Shown here piece after piece: positions 9,461 through 17,916 of a stretch of 64,000 nucleotides of DNA. The stretch is from positions 1-64,000 of the forward strand of contig NZ_JAQRFN010000015.1 of the NCBI RefSeq assembly GCF_028598555.1, in the 5' to 3' direction. The number at the start of each line of letters is the position of its first letter. The first letter of the stretch is position 1. The translations under genes and the position numbers were made by a program. The DNA is from Xenorhabdus anantnagensis (GTDB lineage: Bacteria > Pseudomonadota > Gammaproteobacteria > Enterobacterales > Enterobacteriaceae). The notes under the pieces are model-generated. The model saw only the letters and a program-made list of their open reading frames with translations. It was not told the origin of the DNA and ran no database searches.

Positions 9461-9643
9461 TTATAGGTTATTAAACGGATTTTTTACCAGAAGAAATGTG
9501 CCCAAATCGGTAAAAAAGAAAAATTGGACACTCTTCAAGTTGCCGTTATATGAGATGGTATTACCGTTGATAATGGCGATATTGTTGTTGCGGATGAAGA
9601 AGACATTGTTGTGATTGCGTCTGATCAAGCTTCTGAATTGTGA
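9461..9643 (+). pseudogene. Remnant of an RraA-family gene (C-terminal part)
   Basis: Translated from 9461 the frame reads QKKCAQIGKKEKLDTLQVAVI, cut here to its first 20 residues as QKKCAQIGKKEKLDTLQVAV, then a TGA at 9551-9553, then DGITVDNGDIVVADEEDIV with VIASDQASEL before a stop. The pattern of a V-P-V-like strand, DGVTV, GDIVVADEDGVVVI is the C-terminal core of the RraA/HMG-aldolase family. With an in-frame stop and no N-terminal half, it is a decayed fragment. The original gene was probably lost when the neighbouring accessory genes arrived. Confidence 0.6.
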
Positions 9644-9698
9644 TAAGAAGTGCAACTTAACTATTACCTGTATAAAATAAATTGATTGCTTTTAAAGC

Positions 9699-9731
9699 AA
9701 ATAAGAATCAATATGAAATTGATTCTTATTT
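9699..9731. promoter_or_regulatory. Fur-like palindromic operator
   Basis: A perfect 14-bp inverted repeat, AAATAAGAATCAAT and ATTGATTCTTATTT, around ATGAA, ending two bases before a -35 box. Place and AT-rich symmetry suit iron repression by Fur of the downstream siderophore-binding protein gene, though the match to the classical 19-bp Fur consensus is only partial. It could also fold as a hairpin in a read-through transcript. Confidence 0.55.
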
Positions 9732-9733
9732 TG

Positions 9734-9761
9734 TTGACATATTAATACTGCCACCTAGAAT
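9734..9761 (+). promoter_or_regulatory. Sigma-70 promoter of the siderophore-binding protein gene
   Basis: TTGACA and TAGAAT separated by 16 bases, 42 bases before the start codon and directly abutting the palindromic operator, so a bound repressor would block RNA polymerase. Confidence 0.65.
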
Positions 9762-9802
9762 GCAAGTCATCTTTTACTAATAGGTTCAATTTAGGTGTGA
9801 AA

Positions 9803-10747
9803 ATGAAAAAAATCCTGCCAATTATTATTGCATCATTACTTTCTGCTACCAGTTACTCTGCATTCAGTCAATCATCAGAATTATTTACACCAAATTCAGT
9901 AACAGCTCAGTCTGGCGATTATGTCACGGTAAAGCATCTTTCCGGTGAAACTCAAGTCAAAAAGAATCCAAAACGCGTTGTTTTGTTCGATTTTGGAACT
10001 TATGATTCGATGGCGAAATTGGGGTTATCTGATCGAGTGATTGCACTACCTATCGATAACCTACCTGAATATGTACGCAGTGATGTGCCTGCAAGTATGC
10101 ACAATGCGGGAGGAATGAAAGAACCGAATTTGGAAAAATTAGCTGAAATAAAACCAGATCTAATTGTTATTACAGGGCGTCAGGGGTCTTCCTATGATCG
10201 TTTGTCGAAAATTGCACCCACTGTGAATTTAAGCACCGATAATAAAAATTATCTGTCATCCGTTGATAGTCATCTAAAATTATTAGGTGAATTATTTAAT
10301 AAGCAGGATATAGTTAAAACCCAATCTGCTGAGCTAGAAAAAACTATTGCATCCGCACAGGAAAAAGCGAAAGCAGCGAACAGCAAGGTATTGGTATTAC
10401 TACACAATGCTGGTGAATTATATCCTAATAATCAAGCTATTGTTTATAACGTCATTAAAGCTCCCCGTGCTGTATTGCCTGCTAAGTCAGACACAGACAA
10501 AAGTCGTTCAGTGACAGCGGATATGATTGCACACGCAAACCCTGATGTGATTTTTATTATCGATCGTAGTGAAGCAATTGGTGCTGGTAAGCTGGAAAAA
10601 GATCGGTTTGAAAATGTTCAAGTCAAATCAACTAATGCCTACAAAAACGGTAAGATCGTGTATTTACAATCTGATCTCTGGTACTTGTCTGGTGGCGGTT
10701 TGGACAGTATGACGCGACAAGTCAATGCGATTGCTGATGCATTATAA
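9803..10747 (+). CDS. Siderophore ABC transporter substrate-binding protein
   Basis: Periplasmic iron-siderophore binding protein of the FatB/YclQ/CeuE class (helical-backbone class III fold). A Sec signal peptide ends near AFSQ; the mature protein has the standard opening with KNPKRVVLFDFGTYD, then NLEKLAEIKPDLIVITG and the terminal WYLSGGGLDSM typical of catecholate and petrobactin binders. Start chosen at ATG 9803 (314 residues) with AGGTG five bases upstream; a GTG six bases earlier is less likely. No permease or ATPase gene adjoins it, so it must work with a transporter encoded elsewhere. Expected to be iron-repressed through the operator upstream. Confidence 0.9.
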   Translation: MKKILPIIIASLLSATSYSAFSQSSELFTPNSVTAQSGDYVTVKHLSGETQVKKNPKRVVLFDFGTYDSMAKLGLSDRVIALPIDNLPEYVRSDVPASMHNAGGMKEPNLEKLAEIKPDLIVITGRQGSSYDRLSKIAPTVNLSTDNKNYLSSVDSHLKLLGELFNKQDIVKTQSAELEKTIASAQEKAKAANSKVLVLLHNAGELYPNNQAIVYNVIKAPRAVLPAKSDTDKSRSVTADMIAHANPDVIFIIDRSEAIGAGKLEKDRFENVQVKSTNAYKNGKIVYLQSDLWYLSGGGLDSMTRQVNAIADAL

Positions 10748-10776
10748 TCTCGCAAATTAATAATTCATTTTTCCTG

Positions 10777-10822
10777 AAATTACCCCGAAATCTAATTATC
10801 TAGATTTCGGGGTAATTTATTA
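10777..10822 (+). terminator. Strong terminator after the siderophore-binding protein gene
   Basis: An 18-bp perfect stem (10777-10794 with 10801-10818, core ACCCCGAAATCTA) around the six-base loop ATTATC, ending in a T-rich tail. Confidence 0.85.
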
Positions 10823-10849
10823 TTTATTAACAATTTATTATTTATTAAA
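10814..10849. repeat. 18-bp tandem duplication
   Basis: Two back-to-back copies of AATTTATTATTTATTAAC (last base differs in the second). The first copy overlaps the right arm of the terminator. Confidence 0.85.
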
Positions 10850-11061
10850 AAAATAAAAACTAATTAAGATCATTCTTGCAGAATATTAAGAGGGTTGAAT
10901 GTTTTGTGAGAACATAAAGAGAACAGATACACCATCAAAATATTTCCGCGACTCACTTATTGTTCCTAAACTGAAACAATCAGGCAAAATCATGCTCTAG
11001 TATTGCAGCAGAGAAAAACTGCGCTAGGATGTTTTAAAAGGCATTGAATGGGGACACCAGC

Positions 11062-11547
11062 ATGATTATCAGTTCAGTTGAATTTAAGAATAATGATTTC
11101 TTGAAAAAAGAACATGAATTTAATGAATTTGGTGGTAATGGCGATAGCCGTTCCCCTGAACTCGCTTGGGCAGAAGCACCAGCTGAAACCAAAAGTTTTG
11201 CTATTACTGTCTATGATCCTGATGCACCGACAGGCAGTGGTTTTTGGCACTGGGTCGCTTTTGATATCCCCATTGAAACCCAAGTTTTACCTGCAAATGC
11301 AGGGCAAAGTGATGGTAGCAAATTGCCAATCGGCACGATTCAGAGCAGAAATGATTATGGCCTGATTGGTTTCGATGGTCCTTGCCCACCTGTCGGTGAT
11401 AAAGCGCATCGCTATATTTTCACTGTACATGCCTTATCGGTAGAAAAACTGGGAGTTGATGCTGAAACAACAAACGCCGTTGCGCGTTTTATGATCCAAG
11501 CCAATACCTTGGCAACAGCTTCTATTACCGGTTACTACCAACGTTAA
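11062..11547 (+). CDS. PEBP family protein (YbhB/YbcL type)
   Basis: A 161-residue cytoplasmic protein of the phosphatidylethanolamine-binding/Raf-kinase-inhibitor family. The anion-pocket motifs are visible: SPELAWAEAP, the DPDAPTGSGFWHW box and GPCPPVGDKAHRYIFTVHAL. The biochemical role of bacterial members is unclear. ATG 11062 has GGGGA seven bases upstream and gives the normal family length; an upstream TTG would add six residues. The Sua5-like gene follows 40 bases later in the same direction, probably in one operon. Confidence 0.9.
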   Translation: MIISSVEFKNNDFLKKEHEFNEFGGNGDSRSPELAWAEAPAETKSFAITVYDPDAPTGSGFWHWVAFDIPIETQVLPANAGQSDGSKLPIGTIQSRNDYGLIGFDGPCPPVGDKAHRYIFTVHALSVEKLGVDAETTNAVARFMIQANTLATASITGYYQR

Positions 11548-11587
11548 CTGATTAATAATTCTTCCGTTTCCTGTAGAGGGTATCAAT

Positions 11588-12367
11588 ATGAGCAGTAAAA
11601 AAATTCAATGGAATAATGGGTTACAGCAGGAAGCAGTAGAGATCCTCTCTAACGACGGAGGAATGATCGTCTGCCCAACCAAAGTTGGCTACATTATCAT
11701 GACATCTGATGCGCAAGGCCTGGAGCGCAAATTTGAAGCTAAGCTGCGTAATCGCAACAAACCGGGTGTTGTTTTGTGTGGATCTTTGGAACAGTTGAAA
11801 GAGTTGGCCCAGCTTAACGCAGAAATTGAAGAACTTTATCAAAAACATTGGGATGAAGATGTATTGTTAGGCTGTATTTTGCCGTGGAAGGAAGAAGCAG
11901 TAGCCCGTATCCCAGATGATGGATCTAAAGAACTGATGATGGATCAGCGTGGTACGAGCTGTTTCGTGATTAAGTTTGGTAAACCGGGCGAAATATTGGC
12001 AAAAGAACTTTGGGAAGAATATGGCAAGTTTTCTTTTGCCAGCTCAGCAAATCCATCAGGTAAAGGCAATCGCGGGTTGGTTGAATGTATCGGTGAGAGG
12101 ATAGAAGAACGGGCTGATTTGATTATCTCCGCCAATGACTATGTTAAATCTATTCAGCCAAATGAAACCGAGCAAACCCGTTATGAGCAAGGCGTTATGG
12201 TTGCAATGGTAGATGAAAGTGGCAAATTAGTTCCTCAGCAAAATGGTCAGCGCGATATTACCCCGTGTCCGGTATTAATCCGCAAGGGGTTGGATGTAAA
12301 CAAAATCATGGCGATGATGTCCGACATTTTCACGACTTGGGATTACCGTCACGGCAATTATTATTAA
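11588..12367 (+). CDS. Sua5/YciO/YrdC-like domain protein
   Basis: A 259-residue protein with the YrdC-like fold that in TsaC/Sua5 makes threonylcarbamoyl-AMP for tRNA t6A37. The N-terminus GGMIVCPTKVGYIIMTSDAQG corresponds to the G-x-x-PTDTVYG segment but with PTKVGYI in place of PTDTVYG, and SSANPSGKGN matches the SANxSG nucleotide loop. These changes suggest a paralogue with another substrate rather than the essential TsaC. The extended C-terminus (MSDIFTTWDYRHGNYY) is not part of TsaC. It lies 40 bases downstream of the PEBP gene. Confidence 0.82.
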   Translation: MSSKKIQWNNGLQQEAVEILSNDGGMIVCPTKVGYIIMTSDAQGLERKFEAKLRNRNKPGVVLCGSLEQLKELAQLNAEIEELYQKHWDEDVLLGCILPWKEEAVARIPDDGSKELMMDQRGTSCFVIKFGKPGEILAKELWEEYGKFSFASSANPSGKGNRGLVECIGERIEERADLIISANDYVKSIQPNETEQTRYEQGVMVAMVDESGKLVPQQNGQRDITPCPVLIRKGLDVNKIMAMMSDIFTTWDYRHGNYY

Positions 12368-12432
12368 TTACTATTGATGGCTACCAGTGCTTTTTGCAGG
12401 TGATATTTTTAGCGGGTGCGATTGTACCCGCA

Positions 12433-13350
12433 TTAATGGTTCTTCCCGCTCTCCAAATCTTGCTTTAACTTACGCTGCAAAGAATTTGCAAACTGTTGGA
12501 CACGCGAAGAAAGCGTGCTTTCTGATTTAAACAAAATCCATGCTTGATAAATATCCATGCTCCATTCAGGAAGAAGCCGCACCAGTTTTCCTTCTGCCAC
12601 TGCTTCATGAGTAACATAGTCGGGTAGATAGGCAATACCAGCCCCAGTCAGAGCGGAACTCATTAATGCCACACTGTTATTGATGCGAAATCGGCTGCGG
12701 ACTTCAATATCCAGCTTATTTCTTTCTTTACGGAACGGCAGGGAGATAGTATGAGCGGGGCCACGGAATAGCAGGTAATCGTAGCGAGGGAGATCTTCGG
12801 GTTTATCTATTGACGAAAATTGACTTATATAGTCTGGTGTCGCGTAAAGCCCCCAAGTGATATCAATCAAAGGCATGACAAGTGGATATTGTGGTGTTTC
12901 ACGTCCTATGATGATCGCAATATCGCATTGATCTTCTTCCATATTAATCGTTCTGTCGGTCAGTTCCAGATCTACGCTGATGTGAATATTTCCAGCGATA
13001 AAGCTATTTAGGGCAGGAACAATACATTGACTGCCAAAGGATACCGGAGCAATCAAACGTAAACTTCCCATCGGTTCTTCATGGAAATTACGTATAAAAT
13101 GTTCGGCATTTTGGGCTTCGGTAAGAATTCGGTGACAGTATTGGTAATAACTCATCCCGACTTCTGTTACTTGAATTTTGCGCGTAGTACGGTTGAGCAA
13201 TTGGGTACCTAATCTCACTTCCAATTGTGCAATCTCACGGCTGACGGACGATTTGGAAAGCCTTAATGATTTCGCAGCTTCGGTAAAGCTCAGTGTCTCT
13301 ACGACACGGGCAAAGACCACCATTGAGGTAAGATTCTCAATATTATTCAT
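12433..13350 (-). CDS. LysR-type transcriptional regulator
   Basis: A 305-residue DNA-binding regulator. The winged helix-turn-helix is at residues about 5-65 (FTEAAKSLRLSKSSVSREIAQLE, cut as FTEAAKSLRLSKSSVSREIA), followed by the linker LLNRTTRKIQVTEVG of the CrgA/DhcR-type subgroup and a periplasmic-binding-like effector domain. Start at 13350 (MNNIENLTSM) suits the family; the upstream ATG would add 16 residues. It diverges from the isomerase-like pair at 13632, and is probably its regulator; the shared gap has a near-palindrome at 13511-13532. Confidence 0.9.
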   Translation of the reverse strand: MNNIENLTSMVVFARVVETLSFTEAAKSLRLSKSSVSREIAQLEVRLGTQLLNRTTRKIQVTEVGMSYYQYCHRILTEAQNAEHFIRNFHEEPMGSLRLIAPVSFGSQCIVPALNSFIAGNIHISVDLELTDRTINMEEDQCDIAIIIGRETPQYPLVMPLIDITWGLYATPDYISQFSSIDKPEDLPRYDYLLFRGPAHTISLPFRKERNKLDIEVRSRFRINNSVALMSSALTGAGIAYLPDYVTHEAVAEGKLVRLLPEWSMDIYQAWILFKSESTLSSRVQQFANSLQRKLKQDLESGKNH

Positions 13351-13510
13351 GCAATAACCTGATGATTTACTCGTGGGAACCACTCTGTAACATATCATAT
13401 TTCCTATAGTGAGACGCTAATATTCCTTTTCCATATGCTTGTCCATACGAAAAGGTCATGCAGAAAAATCATGCCGGATTCAATGAGTAAGAATTTCCTA
13501 TTTTGTGAAC

Positions 13511-13532
13511 AACTGTTCCATACTGGAAACAG
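13511..13532. promoter_or_regulatory. Candidate LysR operator
   Basis: AACTGTTCC and GGAAACAGT form an imperfect inverted repeat (one base missing in the left arm) in the 281-base gap between the LysR gene and the isomerase-like pair. LysR regulators bind such dyads between divergent genes; the link to this regulator is inferred from place only. Confidence 0.4.
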
Positions 13533-13631
13533 TGAACAGCACGATGGTATTTCCCTACGTTAAGGAGTAGTAATCTTGTTAGGATGACAATCTACTGAGT
13601 CTGTTTTTAATCTTTTGGAGGGCCATGTGAG

Positions 13632-14930
13632 ATGAGCCAAACTATTACACAAAAAATTCTTGCACGAGCCAGTGGGCGTGAACAAGTCACTCCGGGTGAA
13701 GTGGTTTGGGCGAAAGTGGATATTCTAATGTCTCACGATCCCTGCACACCGGGTGTAGCCAGCGTATTTAAAAAGGAGTTCGGGCAAAATGCAAAGATAT
13801 GGGATCCTGAACGTTTTATTTTAATCCCAGACCATTTTGTCTATTCGGCTGACTCACAAGCCAATCAGAACATTCGGGTGATGCGTGAATTTGCCGCCGA
13901 ACAGAACATAAAATATTTTTACGATGTAGGAACACCCAATTATAAAGGTGTGTGTCACATAGGACTCGCAGAGGGAGGGCATACCCGCCCCGGCGAAGTA
14001 TTATTGGGTACTGACTCGCATACTGTGACTGCGGGTGCTTTTGGTGCATTCGCCATTGGGTTAGGGATTACTGATGCCGCTTATGCGCTAGGTACGGGAG
14101 AAATTCCTCTCAAGGTGCCGACTACCATTCGGGTAAATTTTACCGGAACAAAACCCGCCCATGTTTTGGCTAAGGACATGATTTTGTCCGTGTTGTCAGA
14201 ATTAACCGTCGATGGTGCGACATATCAGGCCATAGAGTTTGGTGGGAATGTCATTGATGAGTTATCGGTAGAAGAACGCATGACGATTTGCAACATGGTT
14301 GTTGAGTGTGGCGCTAAGAACGGCATTATGGTTCCCAATCAGGCGACTCTGGATTATTTGGCAGAACGAAATAATCTCCCTTTCGAAATTGTTTACCCTG
14401 ACGAGGATGCACAATATAGCCGTGTGTTAAATATTGATGTTTCCACAATGCAACCGAAGATTGCCAAACCTCACTCTCCAGATAATGTCGTCTCTATTGA
14501 ACAAGTCGCTAATGTTGCCATTTCTCAGGCATATATTGGTTCCTGTACGGGAGGCAAGCTGGAGGATTTTGTTGCGGCAGCCCGTGTTATCAAAGGGCAT
14601 AAAGTGACCATTCCGACTTACGCAGTACCTGCAACAAAAGAAGTTTTTCATAAAACGATTACCACCCAAATTGATGGTGTTTCTGTCTACCAGATTTTAA
14701 GTGACGCAGGAGTGAAACTTTCCTCTGAATCAGGATGTGCTGCCTGTTGTGGTGGCCCGCCGGATACTTTTGGGCGTGTTAATGATCCGATATCAGTGAT
14801 ATCCACAACCAACCGTAACTTTATCGGCAGAATGGGGCATAAACGTGCCAATATTTATCTCGCTTCACCTTATTCTGTTGCCGCCGCCGCTATTACTGGT
14901 CAAATAACGAATCCTGAGGAGTTTTTATGA
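13632..14930 (+). CDS. Isopropylmalate isomerase/homoaconitase-like large subunit
   Basis: A [4Fe-4S] hydro-lyase large subunit of 432 residues, shorter than LeuC (466) and matching the archaeal-type LeuC/homoaconitase/dimethylmalate dehydratase subgroup. Cluster cysteines are in AYIGSCTGG and in ESGCAACCGGPP; the active-site segments LLGTDSHTVTAGAFGAF and LASPYSVAAAAI are intact. Whether it works in leucine synthesis or on another 2-alkylmalate cannot be read from sequence. GGAGGG lies just upstream. Its TGA overlaps the ATG of the small subunit gene, and a LysR gene diverges from it. Confidence 0.88.
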   Translation: MSQTITQKILARASGREQVTPGEVVWAKVDILMSHDPCTPGVASVFKKEFGQNAKIWDPERFILIPDHFVYSADSQANQNIRVMREFAAEQNIKYFYDVGTPNYKGVCHIGLAEGGHTRPGEVLLGTDSHTVTAGAFGAFAIGLGITDAAYALGTGEIPLKVPTTIRVNFTGTKPAHVLAKDMILSVLSELTVDGATYQAIEFGGNVIDELSVEERMTICNMVVECGAKNGIMVPNQATLDYLAERNNLPFEIVYPDEDAQYSRVLNIDVSTMQPKIAKPHSPDNVVSIEQVANVAISQAYIGSCTGGKLEDFVAAARVIKGHKVTIPTYAVPATKEVFHKTITTQIDGVSVYQILSDAGVKLSSESGCAACCGGPPDTFGRVNDPISVISTTNRNFIGRMGHKRANIYLASPYSVAAAAITGQITNPEEFL

Positions 14931-15478
14931 GTGAGTTAAAGGAAAATATCATTCGGGGTGAGGTTTATGTATTGACCGATAATATTGATACTGACCAGAT
15001 TCTTTCAGCTGAATACCTCAAGGTCAATCCTTCCACTCCTGAAGGATATGCCCAACTGGCTTCACTGGCGATGTGTGGATTACCGGAAGGTTCATTGCCT
15101 TTTATTGATGAAAGCAAGGGAAAAGCGAAATATCCGATTATTGTGGCAGGGCAGAATTTTGGCTGCGGATCTTCGCGTGAACACGCAGTTGCGGCATTAG
15201 GTGCTTCAGGTGTAAAGGTGGTTCTTGCTCAATCTTATGCCCGTATATTCTTCCGGAATTGTGTATCAACCGGGCAGGTATTGCCTGTTGCAGCACAAGA
15301 ACGCTTGTGTGACAAATTGGTCACAGGGGACAATATTGAGATTGATATTGAAAACCAGACAGTCATTTTGCTGAAAAATGGTGAGAAATATCAAATTGAT
15401 CCAATTGGTGAACTTGCCAATATTGTATCTGCCGGAGGGTTATTTTCTTACGCTCGCGCGACAGGAAGAATTAAATAA
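14927..15478 (+). CDS. Isopropylmalate isomerase/homoaconitase-like small subunit
   Basis: The swivelling-domain partner of the preceding large subunit, 183 residues. It shows TDNIDTDQILSAEYL near the N-terminus and the substrate loop GQNFGCGSSREHA, in which the arginine-containing stretch decides substrate choice among isopropylmalate, homoaconitate and related acids. Its ATG overlaps the large-subunit stop by four bases (ATGA). The standard leuABCD operon is not in this window, so this is probably a second, dedicated pair. Confidence 0.88.
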   Translation: MSELKENIIRGEVYVLTDNIDTDQILSAEYLKVNPSTPEGYAQLASLAMCGLPEGSLPFIDESKGKAKYPIIVAGQNFGCGSSREHAVAALGASGVKVVLAQSYARIFFRNCVSTGQVLPVAAQERLCDKLVTGDNIEIDIENQTVILLKNGEKYQIDPIGELANIVSAGGLFSYARATGRIK

Positions 15479-15486
15479 TGTGGAAT

Positions 15487-15520
15487 AAACTGCACCTGAA
15501 AATTAAAAGGTGCAGTTTAA
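15487..15520. terminator. Bidirectional terminator between the small subunit gene and hemW
   Basis: AAACTGCACCT and AGGTGCAGTTT pair over 11 bp around a 10-base loop. The arms begin with A and end with T runs, so it can end transcription from both converging genes. Confidence 0.8.
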
Positions 15521-15529
15521 TTCCTTTCT

Positions 15530-16660
15530 TCAAAGAAACAGTTCCAGTAAGGAATTCAGGAACAGTTTTCCGTGTTTAGTGATTTGCCAATGTGTTTCGC
15601 TTTCAGCGATATAGCCTTTAGCCAGCGCTTCATCAATTTGTGGACGAATGGCACTTCCCGGTAACCCGGTGAAATCACTAAAATCTTGACGTGGCATTGA
15701 TTCCAGCAAGCGAAAACGGTTCATGAAAAATTCAAATGGGCGATCTTCATTATCCACTTGATTTTGCTGATCCAAATAACGCCCCTGCATATAACCGCGT
15801 GGATGCTTGGTTTTTACGGTACGAAGGATACGGCCATCTTCAAATGAAATTTTGCCATGTGCGCCACAACCAATCCCTAAATAATCACCGAAACGCCAGT
15901 AATTGAGATTATGCTGACATTGATAACCCGGTTTGGCATATGCCGACGTTTCATATTGTTGATAACCTGCTTCCGTCAGCAATTGATGGCCTTGGGAAAA
16001 AATATCCCACAATGCGTCATCATCCGGTAAAACCGGAGGACGAGAGCCGAAACTGGTATTAGGTTCAATCGTCAGCTGATACCAAGATAAATGTGGCGGA
16101 GATAGTTCGATGGCCTGACGCAAATCATTCAGTGCTTCATTGAGTGTCTGGTTGGGTAAACCATGCATCAAATCCAGATTGAAGCTGCGTAGCCCAAGTC
16201 CGTCAGCCAATTTTGCTGCTCGTTTGGCCTCTTCTGGGCCGTGGATACGCCCTAAACGGATAAGTTTATCTGAACCGAAACTTTGTACGCCAATGGAAAT
16301 TCGATTGATCCCCGCTTGTTGATAGGCGCTAAAACGATCGGCTTCAACAGTTCCCGGATTGGCTTCCATTGTAATCTCTGCTTGCGGAGAGAGTGGCAGT
16401 GAATCTCTGACACCGTCAAGCAATCGCTGCATACCTTCGGCACTTAACAGGCTTGGGGTTCCTCCACCGATAAAAATCGTTGATACCTCACGATCACCAA
16501 CCATTGGCAGATCAGCATGCAAATCCGCCAATAGATGATCAACATACTCTTGGTGCGGCACGTCCCTTTTTAAGGCATGTGAATTGAAATCACAATAAGG
16601 GCACTTTTGCACGCACCACGGAATATGAATATAAAGACTCAGAGGTGGCAACTTAAGCAT
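15530..16660 (-). CDS. hemW: Radical SAM haem chaperone HemW
   Basis: A 376-residue radical SAM protein of the HemN-like group. The cluster motif [12 protein letters not shown] (CxxxCxxC) is near residue 16, with GGGTPSLL and the SAM-binding region [11 protein letters not shown] further on. HemW is known to bind and transfer haem and is not the coproporphyrinogen dehydrogenase itself. Its start overlaps the rdgB end by eight bases, the conserved enterobacterial arrangement rdgB-hemW. Confidence 0.95.
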   Translation of the reverse strand: MLKLPPLSLYIHIPWCVQKCPYCDFNSHALKRDVPHQEYVDHLLADLHADLPMVGDREVSTIFIGGGTPSLLSAEGMQRLLDGVRDSLPLSPQAEITMEANPGTVEADRFSAYQQAGINRISIGVQSFGSDKLIRLGRIHGPEEAKRAAKLADGLGLRSFNLDLMHGLPNQTLNEALNDLRQAIELSPPHLSWYQLTIEPNTSFGSRPPVLPDDDALWDIFSQGHQLLTEAGYQQYETSAYAKPGYQCQHNLNYWRFGDYLGIGCGAHGKISFEDGRILRTVKTKHPRGYMQGRYLDQQNQVDNEDRPFEFFMNRFRLLESMPRQDFSDFTGLPGSAIRPQIDEALAKGYIAESETHWQITKHGKLFLNSLLELFL

Positions 16661-17246
16661 TACGCATGGCTTCCAACAACATTGCTAATGCTTTCCCACG
16701 GTGTGAAACGGCATTTTTCTGCTCACGAGTTAATTCGGCTGCTGTGCAGTTAAATTCTGGAGCATAAAAAATGGGATCATAACCAAAACCACCTTTTCCG
16801 GCAGGTTCATGGGTAATAAAGCCTGACCAGCGACCGTGAAATACCAAAGGAGTAGGATCTTCAGCATGGCGTAAGAAGACCAGCACACAGTTGAATTGGG
16901 CTTGGCGCTGTTCATCAGGAATATCGCGCATGGATTCTAATAATTTTTCCAGATTCTCCTGATCAGAGGCATCACTACCTGCATAGCGAGCGGAATAAAT
17001 GCCGGGTGCACCGCCCAATGCGTCAACAGACAATCCTGAATCGTCTGCAATCGCAGGTAAACCCGTAACTGCTGCGGCATGGCGAGCTTTAATGATTGCA
17101 TTTTCGATGAAAGTGAGGCCCGTTTCATCGGCTGAATCAACGCCTAAGTCGGTTTGAGCTACGATATCTAAGCCAAAGTCAGCCAATAAATCAGCCAGTT
17201 CACGAACTTTGCCAGCATTTCCCGTGGCGAGAACAACTTTTTGCAT
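16653..17246 (-). CDS. rdgB: dITP/XTP pyrophosphatase (RdgB)
   Basis: House-cleaning nucleotide phosphatase that hydrolyses ITP, dITP and XTP to monophosphates, keeping deaminated purines out of DNA and RNA. The N-terminal [12 protein letters not shown] and the metal/active-site stretch [13 protein letters not shown] are diagnostic, as is GGFGYDPIF. Start at 17246 gives [10 protein letters not shown] and 197 residues as in E. coli; an ATG six bases upstream (MAMQKV) is equally placed for ribosomes. The yggU gene that sits between yggT and rdgB in E. coli is missing here. Confidence 0.96.
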   Translation of the reverse strand: MQKVVLATGNAGKVRELADLLADFGLDIVAQTDLGVDSADETGLTFIENAIIKARHAAAVTGLPAIADDSGLSVDALGGAPGIYSARYAGSDASDQENLEKLLESMRDIPDEQRQAQFNCVLVFLRHAEDPTPLVFHGRWSGFITHEPAGKGGFGYDPIFYAPEFNCTAAELTREQKNAVSHRGKALAMLLEAMRNA

Positions 17247-17258
17247 TGCCATTTATTT

Positions 17259-17292
17259 AATTAACCTATGTATCCAATTAACCTATGTATCC
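17259..17292. repeat. 17-bp tandem duplication between rdgB and yggT
   Basis: Two perfect copies of AATTAACCTATGTATCC in tandem, with a third partial, diverged copy after them. It occupies the place where yggU lies in E. coli. Confidence 0.85.
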
Positions 17293-17312
17293 AATTGATC
17301 TATTTTATCTAA

Positions 17313-17876
17313 TTAACTTGTAAATATTGAAATCAACCATCCTATTACATCGTAACGCAAGGCATTCAGTGCGTAGAGAATAAGCATGACAATCATGGCA
17401 GAGAAATCAAGGCCACCCATAGAAGGGATAATACGGCGAATGGGTGCCATTAGTGGTTCGGTCAATTGAATAAGTACATAGTCAACAGGATTGCGTCCTT
17501 GACTGACCCAGCTCAATAACGCACGGGCGATGACTAACCAGAATATGAGCTTTCCGGCAGCAGCCAATAATTCAATTACCCCAATCAAGAAAATAACACC
17601 AGAAGGTATTAGAAATTGTCCTTCGGTAAGCCATATAGGCAACAAGATCTTGAGAAGAACAAGCGGGTAGGTGAGTACCACAGACGCTGTATCAATGGGG
17701 CCAATGGCAGGAATGACCCTGCGTAATGGACGTACCACAGGTTGGGTGATTTTGACGATAAATTGTGCAAATGGATTATAGAAATCACAACGTGCCCACT
17801 GCATCCAGACGCGCAGCAATAAAACGGCAATATATAAATCTAGAACTGTAGAAAAAATGAAGTTTAAAGATTGCAT
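17313..17876 (-). CDS. yggT: YggT family inner-membrane protein
   Basis: A 187-residue inner-membrane protein made of two similar halves, each with hydrophobic helices around an arginine- and proline-rich loop (TQPVVRPLRRVIPAIGPID and TEPLMAPIRRIIPSMGGLD). That internal duplication is the hallmark of the YGGT family. The function is poorly known; roles in osmotic tolerance have been suggested. It is the gene after proC in the yggS-proC-yggT operon. Confidence 0.94.
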   Translation of the reverse strand: MQSLNFIFSTVLDLYIAVLLLRVWMQWARCDFYNPFAQFIVKITQPVVRPLRRVIPAIGPIDTASVVLTYPLVLLKILLPIWLTEGQFLIPSGVIFLIGVIELLAAAGKLIFWLVIARALLSWVSQGRNPVDYVLIQLTEPLMAPIRRIIPSMGGLDFSAMIVMLILYALNALRYDVIGWLISIFTS

Positions 17877-17888
17877 GTAGCAGCCCTG

Positions 17889-17916
17889 ATTGAATTAAAC
17901 CAATTGAATTAAAATA
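17889..17916. repeat. 14-bp tandem duplication between yggT and proC
   Basis: Two copies of ATTGAATTAAACCA (the second ends AATA), reaching into the last codons of proC. Confidence 0.75.

Noticed and set aside
7959-9643. Toxin-antitoxin or phage defence module
   Set aside because: No small paired genes, nuclease, ATPase or phage-related motif was found among the cassette genes or in the spacer.
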